Assembly: GCF_029392095.1 (NCBI RefSeq) | Contig: NZ_CP113930.1 | Location: forward strand, 1,685,001 to 1,749,000 | Direction: 5' to 3' | Source: Lactobacillus sp. ESL0700 | Lineage (GTDB): Bacteria > Bacillota > Bacilli > Lactobacillales > Lactobacillaceae | DNA: 64,000 nucleotides | Part shown: one piece after another, positions 55,363 through 62,655 of the stretch | How positions within the stretch are numbered: position 1 is the first letter of the stretch | Layout: each line of letters begins with the position of its first letter | Translations under genes and position numbers: made by a program | Notes under the pieces: model-generated | Told to the model about the DNA's origin: nothing | Seen by the model: the letters and a program-made list of their open reading frames with translations, nothing else | Database searches by the model: none

Positions 55363-55410
55363 CAAAAAAGCCCGCCATTACAACATTTAATTGTTCATGT
55401 CAGACTTTTA
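55363..55410 (-). terminator. Terminator of the first lysR gene
   Basis: On the minus strand AAGTCT-G-A-CAT and AACA pair with TGTT and ATG-GC-GGGCTT (with G-U pairs), followed by T6. Confidence 0.6.
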
Positions 55411-55431
55411 GTAAATCAAAAAAATTGTGTG

Positions 55432-56340
55432 TTACTTAGCTTGATTAGGAGATAATTCCATCACAGTTTCCTTTAAAACAGCAATAACTTGATCAATATC
55501 AGATTGTTTTTCAAGTGACTCCATATATGCAATGCCATAAGGAGATATGGCATGATAATCAAACGGAATATAAGCGATTCCTTCAAGCTGATAATCAGCG
55601 ATAAAGTTAGGCAAAATGCCATATCCCCAACCGGCTTTAACATAAACATCCATCGATAAAAAATCTTGTACAAATTTAATATATTTCATACCTAATGTAT
55701 TAACGATTGCATTTTGAAACTTAACTTGCACATTCAATGAACTATTAGGATCCAGAAGAAAAATATCCTTTTTCTGCAAGTCATCAAGTGTAATCATTTT
55801 TTTGCGTGCAAGAGGTGAATCTTCTGGACACGCAACTACAAAACGGCCTTCAATTAAAGGCTCAAACTCAATATCTTCAACCACCTCAACATCATCTCGT
55901 GCAATCATACATATGTCCACGTGGTGATTTAGTAATTCACCAATTGAATTATTCAATACAAAAACGAATTGAACTTTTAAATTGCTAATCACTGATCTTA
56001 ATTTACGCAAAAAAATTGGTAGCATTTTTTGTTCAAACGGCGTATCACAAACACCAATGCGTAATAGATTACCAGCATCATTCTTCTGACCCTGTAAATA
56101 AGCTACAGTATAGTCCATATCATCTAAAACGTTACGCGCAACATGATAAAAATATCTGCCAGCATTAGTTAAAGAAATTCGGTGATGTGCACGGTTAATC
56201 AGAGTCACGCCAATAGTATTTTCTAGGTCCTTAATATTCTTAGAAACAGCCGATTGCGAAAAGTTTAATTTTTCAGCAGCTATGGTAAAACTGGAATTAT
56301 CAACAGCCTTAATAAAGCAGCGTAATTGGGTAAAATTCAT
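55432..56340 (-). CDS. LysR-family regulator 1
   Basis: The 302-residue protein has the N-terminal LysR HTH (MNFTQLRCFIKAVDNSSFTIAAEKLNFSQSAVSK in blocks) and a co-inducer domain. The start is placed by alignment with the paralogue at 61874; the frame extends upstream but those residues are not family-like and no strong ribosome site is visible. It lies between reductase-carrier modules and is the likely activator of the 24-bp elements. Confidence 0.88.
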   Translation of the reverse strand: MNFTQLRCFIKAVDNSSFTIAAEKLNFSQSAVSKNIKDLENTIGVTLINRAHHRISLTNAGRYFYHVARNVLDDMDYTVAYLQGQKNDAGNLLRIGVCDTPFEQKMLPIFLRKLRSVISNLKVQFVFVLNNSIGELLNHHVDICMIARDDVEVVEDIEFEPLIEGRFVVACPEDSPLARKKMITLDDLQKKDIFLLDPNSSLNVQVKFQNAIVNTLGMKYIKFVQDFLSMDVYVKAGWGYGILPNFIADYQLEGIAYIPFDYHAISPYGIAYMESLEKQSDIDQVIAVLKETVMELSPNQAK

Positions 56341-56387
56341 TTTCATCATCCATTCAACGTATAGTTTTACTTTATTATACGTTAATT

Positions 56388-56401
56388 TGTAAGGCTTTTC
56401 A
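56388..56401. promoter_or_regulatory. Conserved 14-mer upstream of lysR 1
   Basis: TGTAAGGCTTTTCA, identical to the 14-mer at 61923-61936 upstream of the other lysR gene. Between it and the gene lies a TATAAT on the minus strand. Probably an autoregulatory site. Confidence 0.5.
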
Positions 56402-56423
56402 TGAAAAGATGAATTTTCAATAT

Positions 56424-56452
56424 AAAAGGGAAGGTATTTTCCCTTCCCTTTT
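56424..56452 (-). terminator. Terminator of MFS carrier 2
   Basis: 11-bp perfect stem AAAAGGGAAGG / CCTTCCCTTTT with a 7-base loop. Confidence 0.88.
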
Positions 56453-56471
56453 AACTCTTTTTGATGGTCAA

Positions 56472-57665
56472 TCATCTCTTACCCTTATTCGCATCAGGTA
56501 AAATCAACATAATAATGATTGTCATTGCAGTAACAATGGCTTCAATCATAAAGTTAGCTGCAAAACTGCGACCAGCAATAGCTGAAATAAATACTGGTAC
56601 AAAGTATGACAATAAAGTTGAAGCCATACCAACTATCCCGCCAGCACTACCAGCATACTTTGGTCCAATCTCTGGAAATGAAATTGGCATTGATTGAACA
56701 ATTGGACCAGTCATTGCACCTAACAGGCCACCAATAATTAAGTTAATAATTAACGGTGTTCCCATTGGAACATACCAGGTAATAAACATTGAACATGCAG
56801 CAATTGCCGTTACCGAACACATAAATATCTTAGCATGCTTCAACTTATTAATAATTGTTGGTCCAACCATTGAACCGAAGAAACTACCAACTGTAGCAAC
56901 TGCGGCCATCACGCCGGCAGAAGCACTTGACATCCCACGACCCAAAGTAAAGGCTTGGGGTAAAATTCCTGAGTATGCCATTGAGGCAGCCATTCCACAA
57001 CCACCACACAAGGCTACTAACCAAGTATTCTTACTCTTAATCGCAACCTTAACGTATTTCATTGCCGGCTCTGATGGTGGTACTACCTCACCTTTTGGCG
57101 CATCCTTGGCAAACAATGCCCAACAGATTGAAAGAATTAACAAAACTGTTGATGAAAACATGTATGCTGTTTTTACATCAGGAAATAACGGATTAGTAAT
57201 CTGCGATAACATAATTCCGATACTGGCTGAGGCAAAGAAAACTCCCATCGCAACATTGGTATCTTGCTTAAACCAGATACCAAAAATCTTAATCGTATTC
57301 GTACTCAAAATTGACATATATACACCGAACATCAATAACATCAGCATCATAGTCACAAAATTATTAGCAATAATTCTACCGTAAGCTCCAAGTACAGAAA
57401 CAATACAACCAACCATCACAACTTTTTTAGCACCAAATTTATCTGCTAGTGATCCCGCTGGAATACTCATCACCACAGCAACTAGCATTGGCGCCATCAA
57501 TAAACTAGAAAATTGCGGCTGCGTTAAATGCAGTGCTGGCATGATTTTAGTAGCCAAGGCAGAAACTTGAAATTGAATATAATTACTAATAATATCCATT
57601 GAAGCTGCCAAGGCCAAGATTACCCAGCGATAATTAGATAATTTGGGCATTTGTTTAACTTCCAT
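56472..57665 (-). CDS. MFS carrier, NarK/CynX-like, paralogue 2
   Basis: A 397-residue, 12-helix protein paralogous to the carriers at 52510 and 62656, with SLADKFGAKK. It follows the flavoprotein gene at 57689 by 23 bases, so the two form a transport-reduction unit. Confidence 0.9.
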   Translation of the reverse strand: MEVKQMPKLSNYRWVILALAASMDIISNYIQFQVSALATKIMPALHLTQPQFSSLLMAPMLVAVVMSIPAGSLADKFGAKKVVMVGCIVSVLGAYGRIIANNFVTMMLMLLMFGVYMSILSTNTIKIFGIWFKQDTNVAMGVFFASASIGIMLSQITNPLFPDVKTAYMFSSTVLLILSICWALFAKDAPKGEVVPPSEPAMKYVKVAIKSKNTWLVALCGGCGMAASMAYSGILPQAFTLGRGMSSASAGVMAAVATVGSFFGSMVGPTIINKLKHAKIFMCSVTAIAACSMFITWYVPMGTPLIINLIIGGLLGAMTGPIVQSMPISFPEIGPKYAGSAGGIVGMASTLLSYFVPVFISAIAGRSFAANFMIEAIVTAMTIIIMLILPDANKGKR

Positions 57666-57688
57666 CTTTATTTCCTTTCAACTAACAA

Positions 57689-59176
57689 TTAATTTTCCGC
57701 AGCATTTTGACCAGCCAAACGACCAAAAGTTTGAGCACGACTACATGCAAGTCCAGGAATCCGATCAGGATAGCTGCCCCAGAAAAAGCCACCACTAGCA
57801 TTTCCTGCTGCATACAAATGAGGAATTGCATCCCCAGACTCATTGATTACTTGCATCTTGGTATTAATCCGCAAGCCATCAAGAGTAGCTAACAAGCGAC
57901 CGCCCATTAAAATGCCGTAATATGGTGCTTGATCAACTGGGAACAATCTAGATGGTTCCTTACCAAGTGTCGTATCCTGCTTTTGCGCACACATCTTGTT
58001 GTAACAACGAACACTAGCAGCCAATTTTTCTGCCGGTAACTGCAGTTTTTCTGCTAATTCTTCAATTGTGTCAGCTTTTTGTGCTGTGCCATCATCCAGT
58101 CGTCTTTGAACTTCAGCTTTTGCGCCTTCGGTATTATAAATTCCCGGCCAGCCTAAACGAGAACATCCCAATGTGTGGAATTGCTCAAGATGGTTCAATG
58201 TCTCATCATTAAAAATGACTGCTTCAAGGTATCCCGGCTGCTTAGAAGCACTATTAATATCAAGCTCATACGGTAAACTCTCATTACTAAACCGTTCACC
58301 CTTTAAGTTAACCTTTAGCAACGGATATGAACCCAGCCAGAAGTATCCAAAGCCGCGATAGTCAATTACATAATGCTCTTTTGCTTTTGTTCCTGGCTTA
58401 ACGCCACCACGATCAAAAATAGTTTCAGCGGGTTCCTCATCGCGAGCAGCACCAACAGCTAATCCCGCTAAAATACCTGAACCGTCATCTCTTGGACTAT
58501 CTGAATAAACATTTTTCTTTAAACCTAGCGGGTCCCACTTAGCCATTAATTCTTTATTGGCGCCATATCCACCTGTACATAAAATCACACCCTTAGTTGC
58601 GTGATATTCTGTTGTCGCGCCGCTCTCACGATCACTAGCAACAATCCCAGTAACAGTACCATCTTCAGCCGTAATTAGCTTCTCTAATTTGGTATTGTAC
58701 TTTAGCGTTACTCCTAGTTCCTTAACCTTATCAATCATCCATGTTCCATAATGTGCCCAATCAGTATTATCCTTAGTCGCAATAACATTTTCTGTTGGAA
58801 AAGCCGTGTTAACAATCGACTCATAATGTGCATCAGGCTCAGCCATAATATGGCCACCATTAGGCTTTAAAATATTATCTTCAAGCCAATTAACCGTATC
58901 AGCACTGTGATTAACCCACGTCCACAAGAGACGTTGATCAACATTAGATTGAGCAAACAACGTTAAGAAATTAATTAGTTTTGCTTTATCAATCTTTATG
59001 CCCGCCTTTTTTTGAGCGTTAGAGTCAACTGCAGCAATTGAAGAACGGTAGAGATATTGTGAACTCCCCATCTTATCAATTAACAAAACTTTAGCGCCTT
59101 TTTCGGCTGCTGCCATTGCAGCCATACCTCCTGAATTGCTTGCTCCAGCAACAATTACATCGTAAGTATTTTCCAT
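57689..59176 (-). CDS. FAD-dependent reductase, fumarate-reductase superfamily, paralogue 2
   Basis: The 495-residue flavoprotein is close to the neighbour at 59288. GASNSGGMA forms the FAD loop and WGSYPDRIPG the C-terminal block; no FMN_bind domain. A predicted surface hairpin near residues 190-197 reads SDRESGATTEY, which contains the flavinylation pattern D-x-x-S-G-A-T. It has its own promoter region with the 24-bp element and GCAGGAA before the ATG. Confidence 0.87.
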   Translation of the reverse strand: MENTYDVIVAGASNSGGMAAMAAAEKGAKVLLIDKMGSSQYLYRSSIAAVDSNAQKKAGIKIDKAKLINFLTLFAQSNVDQRLLWTWVNHSADTVNWLEDNILKPNGGHIMAEPDAHYESIVNTAFPTENVIATKDNTDWAHYGTWMIDKVKELGVTLKYNTKLEKLITAEDGTVTGIVASDRESGATTEYHATKGVILCTGGYGANKELMAKWDPLGLKKNVYSDSPRDDGSGILAGLAVGAARDEEPAETIFDRGGVKPGTKAKEHYVIDYRGFGYFWLGSYPLLKVNLKGERFSNESLPYELDINSASKQPGYLEAVIFNDETLNHLEQFHTLGCSRLGWPGIYNTEGAKAEVQRRLDDGTAQKADTIEELAEKLQLPAEKLAASVRCYNKMCAQKQDTTLGKEPSRLFPVDQAPYYGILMGGRLLATLDGLRINTKMQVINESGDAIPHLYAAGNASGGFFWGSYPDRIPGLACSRAQTFGRLAGQNAAEN

Positions 59177-59224
59177 ACAAATTCCTGCTTTCCTTTAACA
59201 ACTTTCAATACACTATTAAATTAC

Positions 59225-59283
59225 CATGTGAATTAGTTATCTTAACAAGCTCATTAGAATTTAAGATAACGAAATGGAATGTC
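59225..59283. repeat. 59-bp duplicated promoter segment, copy 1
   Basis: Matches 60823-60881 at 58 of 59 bases. It contains the inverted repeat GTTATCTTA (59236-59244) / TAAGATAAC (59262-59270) and the 24-bp element 59257-59280. A TTTAAT -10 candidate on the minus strand lies at 59215-59220. Confidence 0.85.
59257..59280 (-). promoter_or_regulatory. Shared 24-bp element, copy 2
   Basis: GAATTTAAGATAAC then GAAATGGAAT, 37 bases upstream of the -10 candidate of paralogue 2. Confidence 0.6.
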
Positions 59284-59287
59284 ACTT

Positions 59288-60778
59288 TTAATTATTTTGT
59301 GCTGCATATTGACCAGCCAAACGACCAAAAGTCTGAGCACGGCTACATGCAAGTCCTGGAAGTCGATCTGGATAACTACCCCAGAAAAAGCCACCACTAG
59401 CATTCCCAGCTGCATATAAATGCGGAATGGCATCACCATCTTCATTGATTACCTGCATTTGGGTATTAATCCGCAAACCATCAAGTGTTGTCAGAAGCCG
59501 GCCGCCCATAATAACACCGTAATATGGTGCTTGATCAACTGGGAACAATCTAAAGGTTTCCTTACCAAAATCAGAATCTAAATGCTGATTGCACATTTCA
59601 TTGTAACGACTTACACTAGCACATAAATTTTCCTTTGGTAGCTGCAGTTTTTCAGCTAATTCTTCGATTGTGTTCGCCTTTTGAACCATGCCATCATCAA
59701 TCCGGCGTTGAACTTCAGCTTTATTTTGCTCAATCGTATAAAATCCCGGCCAATTTAAACGTGAGCACCCTAAAGTACGAAATTGTGCTAAATTGTCCAT
59801 GGTTTTTTCATTCCAAATAATTGCTTCAAGATATCCCGGCTGTTTAGCAGCGCTATTAATATTAAATTCGTACGGTTCACTCTCATTACCAAAGCGATCA
59901 CCATTCAAGTTAACTCTCAATAATGGATAAGAGCCTAGCCAAAAATATCCCGTGCCCTTATAGTCCACAAGATATTGTTCTTCAGCCTTAGTCCCTGGCT
60001 TGACTGTACCGCGATCAAAAATCGATTCAGCTGGCTCTTCATCACGAGCGGCACCAACAGCTAGTCCCGCTACAATTCCTGAACCATCATCTCTTGGACT
60101 ATCAGAATAAACATTACGTTTTAATGCATAAGGATTCCACTTAGCCATTAATTCCTTATTAGCGCCATAGCCGCCTGTACATATAATTACACCCTTAGTT
60201 GCATGATATTCCGTTGTCGCGCCACTTTCACGATCACTGGTAATAATTCCAGTAACAGTACCATCTTCAGCTGTTAATAACTTTTCTAACTTAGTATTGT
60301 ATTTAAGCGTTACCCCTAACTCTTTAATTTTATTAATCATCCATGTCCCATAATGTGCCCAATCAGTATCATCACCATTTGCAATAGTATTTTCAGTCGC
60401 AAAAGCCGTATTCATCATAGATTCGTAATGAGCATCAGGTTGTGCACGTACATGGCCGCCATTAGGCTTCAAAACATTGTCTTCAAGCCAATTTAGCGTT
60501 TCTGAACTGTGATTTGCCCATGTCCATAATAGTTGTTGGTCTACATTAGCTTGACTAAACAAAGTTAAATAATTAACTACCTCAGCCTTATTTAACTTTA
60601 TCCCTGCTCGCTTTTGTGCGTTACTTTCAATTGCCGCAAACGCAGATCGAAAAAGATATTGTGAACTTCCCATCTTATCAATTAACAGAACTTTAGCGCC
60701 TTGTTCAGCTGCTGCCATCGCAGCCATACCACCAGCATTACTTGCCCCAGCAACAATTACATCGTAAGCATCCATCAT
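59288..60778 (-). CDS. FAD-dependent reductase, fumarate-reductase superfamily, paralogue 3
   Basis: The 496-residue flavoprotein differs only modestly from paralogue 2 along its whole length. GASNAGGMA is the FAD loop, SDRESGATTEY the internal hairpin, WGSYPDRLPG the C-terminal block. With its promoter it is a tandem duplicate of the unit at 57689-59283. GAAGGAAT precedes the start. Confidence 0.87.
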   Translation of the reverse strand: MMDAYDVIVAGASNAGGMAAMAAAEQGAKVLLIDKMGSSQYLFRSAFAAIESNAQKRAGIKLNKAEVVNYLTLFSQANVDQQLLWTWANHSSETLNWLEDNVLKPNGGHVRAQPDAHYESMMNTAFATENTIANGDDTDWAHYGTWMINKIKELGVTLKYNTKLEKLLTAEDGTVTGIITSDRESGATTEYHATKGVIICTGGYGANKELMAKWNPYALKRNVYSDSPRDDGSGIVAGLAVGAARDEEPAESIFDRGTVKPGTKAEEQYLVDYKGTGYFWLGSYPLLRVNLNGDRFGNESEPYEFNINSAAKQPGYLEAIIWNEKTMDNLAQFRTLGCSRLNWPGFYTIEQNKAEVQRRIDDGMVQKANTIEELAEKLQLPKENLCASVSRYNEMCNQHLDSDFGKETFRLFPVDQAPYYGVIMGGRLLTTLDGLRINTQMQVINEDGDAIPHLYAAGNASGGFFWGSYPDRLPGLACSRAQTFGRLAGQYAAQNN

Positions 60779-60822
60779 CTTAATTCCTTCTTTCTGTAAA
60801 CTATTTATATTTTTAAATTAAC

Positions 60823-60881
60823 ATGTGAATTAGTTATCTTAGCAAGCTCATTAGAATTTAAGATAACGAAATGGAATGTCT
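60823..60881. repeat. 59-bp duplicated promoter segment, copy 2
   Basis: Second copy of the 59225-59283 segment, differing at one base (60843 G for A). It marks the upstream boundary of the tandem duplication. Confidence 0.85.
60855..60878 (-). promoter_or_regulatory. Shared 24-bp element, copy 3
   Basis: Identical to copy 2; upstream of paralogue 3. Confidence 0.6.
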
Positions 60882-60927
60882 CAGTCGGCCGGCTAGTCTT
60901 CCGTGCTTTTTTGGCAAAACAAAAAAA

Positions 60928-60966
60928 GTATATTGTCAGTTCTATTGGAAAACCAACAATATACTC
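60928..60966 (-). terminator. Terminator of lysR 2
   Basis: AGTATATTGT / ACAATATACT stem extended by AGTT/AACC-type pairs, followed on the minus strand by T7. Confidence 0.85.
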
Positions 60967-60980
60967 TTGCTATCTATAAA

Positions 60981-61874
60981 TTAATTATTAACAGTTGCCT
61001 TTATTGCGTCTTTAAATACCTGAATGATTTTTGAAATATCGACATCCTTAGCTACTGAGCCAATATAAGCCAGTCCATAAGGTGGAATTCCAGCGTAATC
61101 TAAAGGCACATAAACTACGTCTTTATTTTCAAAATCAGCGATAAAATTCGGCAATATGCCTAAGCCAAAATTTGCTTTGACATAAATACCCATTGTAAAA
61201 AAGTCTTGCACAAATCTGATGTGTTCAAGTCCAATTTGAGCAATCAACGAATTTTGCATTTGAAAACTAAAGGAATTATTAGGATCAAACATAAATAATT
61301 TTTGATCTTTTAAATCAGCTAAGGTTATCTTTTCTTGTTCACTCAAAGGCGAGCCAGCTGGGCAAGCAACCACAAAGCCACCAGGAATTAAAGTTTCAAA
61401 TTTAACATCCCCTACAACATCAATTGAGTCGCGAGAAATAACACAGACATCGACGCGATGATTAAGTAAAACCGACACAGTATTAGTTAAAATATCCACA
61501 AGTTGAATTTCCAACTTACTATCTGCTCGATGCAATTTCTGTAAAACCAGCGGCATTAACCTTTGCTCAAGGGGTGTATTGGAAAAACCAATACGGATTA
61601 AGTCGCCTACCTTATTTTTCTGGCTTTTTAAATATTCACTGGCATAATCCATATCGTCAACTACATTACGAGCAACTTTATAGAAGTACTTACCAGCATT
61701 GGTCAGCGAAATTCGGTGATGGCCACGATTAATCAGTGTTACTTCCAGTTCATTTTCTAAATCCTTAATATTCTTAGATACAGCAGGTTGCGTGAAATTC
61801 AAAGCCTCGGCCGCAATTGTAAAGCTTGAATTATCCACAGCTTTTACAAAACAATGTAATTGAGTAAAATTCAT
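60981..61874 (-). CDS. LysR-family regulator 2
   Basis: The 297-residue regulator is paralogous to the one at 55432 (MNFTQLHCFVKAVDNSSFTIAAEALNFTQPAVSK in blocks). AGGA lies eight bases before the ATG at 61874; an in-frame ATG 24 bases upstream is less well placed. It sits immediately upstream of paralogue 3. Confidence 0.9.
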   Translation of the reverse strand: MNFTQLHCFVKAVDNSSFTIAAEALNFTQPAVSKNIKDLENELEVTLINRGHHRISLTNAGKYFYKVARNVVDDMDYASEYLKSQKNKVGDLIRIGFSNTPLEQRLMPLVLQKLHRADSKLEIQLVDILTNTVSVLLNHRVDVCVISRDSIDVVGDVKFETLIPGGFVVACPAGSPLSEQEKITLADLKDQKLFMFDPNNSFSFQMQNSLIAQIGLEHIRFVQDFFTMGIYVKANFGLGILPNFIADFENKDVVYVPLDYAGIPPYGLAYIGSVAKDVDISKIIQVFKDAIKATVNN

Positions 61875-61922
61875 TTTTGCATTCCTGTTCATAAACATCT
61901 TTTATGTTAATTATATACTAAA

Positions 61923-61936
61923 TGTAAGGCTTTTCA
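61923..61936. promoter_or_regulatory. Conserved 14-mer upstream of lysR 2
   Basis: TGTAAGGCTTTTCA, identical to 56388-56401. Confidence 0.5.
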
Positions 61937-61978
61937 AAAAAGTTGCTAAATTGTTTGTTTTTTTGCTATAATACAGTT

Positions 61979-62100
61979 GTGAGTAGTTCTGTTGGTGTCA
62001 GAACTTCTTAACATGGGTTTCTGCTTAAAAAGCGGTGACTTAGACAATTATTTGACTGATAACCGCCGTCGTCTTGTGAACTAGAGCGGTTATTTGTTTG
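61979..62100 (+). ncRNA. Orphan antitoxin-type RNA (copy 1)
   Basis: Promoter TTGCTA (61943-61948), 18 bases, TATAAT (61967-61972) with extended TG. The RNA has a 5' hairpin around GTTCTG...CAGAAC, a second around CTGCTT...AGCGG, and a terminator ATAACCGC / GCGGTTAT (62059-62093). It matches copy 2 throughout, but no toxin ORF is encoded opposite it; only KKQTNK-stop, resembling the toxin C-terminus, can be read on the minus strand. Confidence 0.6.
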
Positions 62101-62128
62101 CTTTTTAAAACCATGCTATAATATGGCT

Positions 62129-62254
62129 GTAAATAAAAAGAAGTCCCGTTGGTATCAGGACCTCTTAACATGAGTTTCCGCTTAAAAGCGGTGACTTAAC
62201 GATGATTAAACTAATAACCGCCTTTGTCTTGTGAACTAGTGCGGTTATTTGTTT
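62129..62254 (+). ncRNA. Type I antitoxin RNA (copy 2)
   Basis: Promoter TTGTTT (62094-62099), 17 bases, TATAAT (62117-62122) with extended TG. Hairpins GTCC/GGAC with loop CGTTGGTATCA, CCGC/GCGG, and the terminator AATAACCGC / GCGGTTATT, which overlaps the 3' end of the convergent toxin gene. Layout as in fst/par-type loci, where the two RNAs share a terminator. Confidence 0.65.
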
Positions 62255-62406
62255 ACTTTAAATTTCTTTAAAGCAGCCATCAAGTTACTAAAAGCATTAA
62301 CTAAGTTAGTAATTTCAGTAATTAAGCTGACTAATTGCTTAACTACTGTTACCAATACCAAGATAATCACTGCAACAGTTAATCCGAAGGCAATAACAGT
62401 ATCCAC
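62245..62406 (-). CDS. Small hydrophobic type I toxin, 53 residues
   Basis: Translation from GTG at 62406 gives MDTVIAFGLTVAVIILVLV, then TVVKQLVSLIT and a basic end KKFKVNK: one membrane helix with a charged tail, as in holin-like type I toxins. A hairpin AATCCT / AGGATT upstream pairs with the Shine-Dalgarno AAGGATT, a usual device to restrain toxin translation. The start is 15 or so bases from that site, so it is less certain. A TATAAT on this strand (62527-62532) gives a 5' leader of ~115 nt. Confidence 0.6.
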   Translation of the reverse strand: MDTVIAFGLTVAVIILVLVTVVKQLVSLITEITNLVNAFSNLMAALKKFKVNK

Positions 62407-62526
62407 GTGGGTACCCGACTAATCCTTTCTTTAGGATTCTGAACTTAATAGTTGTTACACCATAAGCACCACTTCCTCAGTTTAGAAATTAGTCACCGCA
62501 TTCTATCTTCATCTCATGTTCAATTA

Positions 62527-62532
62527 ATTATA
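62527..62532 (-). promoter_or_regulatory. -10 element of the toxin mRNA
   Basis: TATAAT with TG one base upstream. The leader that follows contains ACATGAG and GCGGTGACT, blocks also found in the antitoxin RNAs, in the same sense. Confidence 0.5.
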
Positions 62533-62613
62533 GCAAAATTAACTGCAAATTTTGCAACATTCAAAACATTTTTAAGATTAATATTATAAGTAGTGTAAAT
62601 TGCTTGTATCAAA

Positions 62614-62644
62614 AAAGGTGATGAACTTTTCGTTCATCACCTTT
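62614..62644 (-). terminator. Terminator of MFS carrier 3
   Basis: 13-bp perfect stem AAAGGTGATGAAC / GTTCATCACCTTT with a 5-base loop, T run on the minus strand. Confidence 0.9.
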
Positions 62645-62655
62645 AATTTTTTCTA

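Noticed and set aside
49105..60778. Naming the flavoproteins fumarate reductase (frdA)
   Set aside because: The NRLGGN block with the proton-donating arginine is missing in all of them; similarity covers only the FAD fold and general layout.
61979..62254. Repeated hairpin units resembling a CRISPR or IS end
   Set aside because: Only two units of about 150 bp, each with own promoter and terminator; no short regular repeat-spacer pattern and no transposase.
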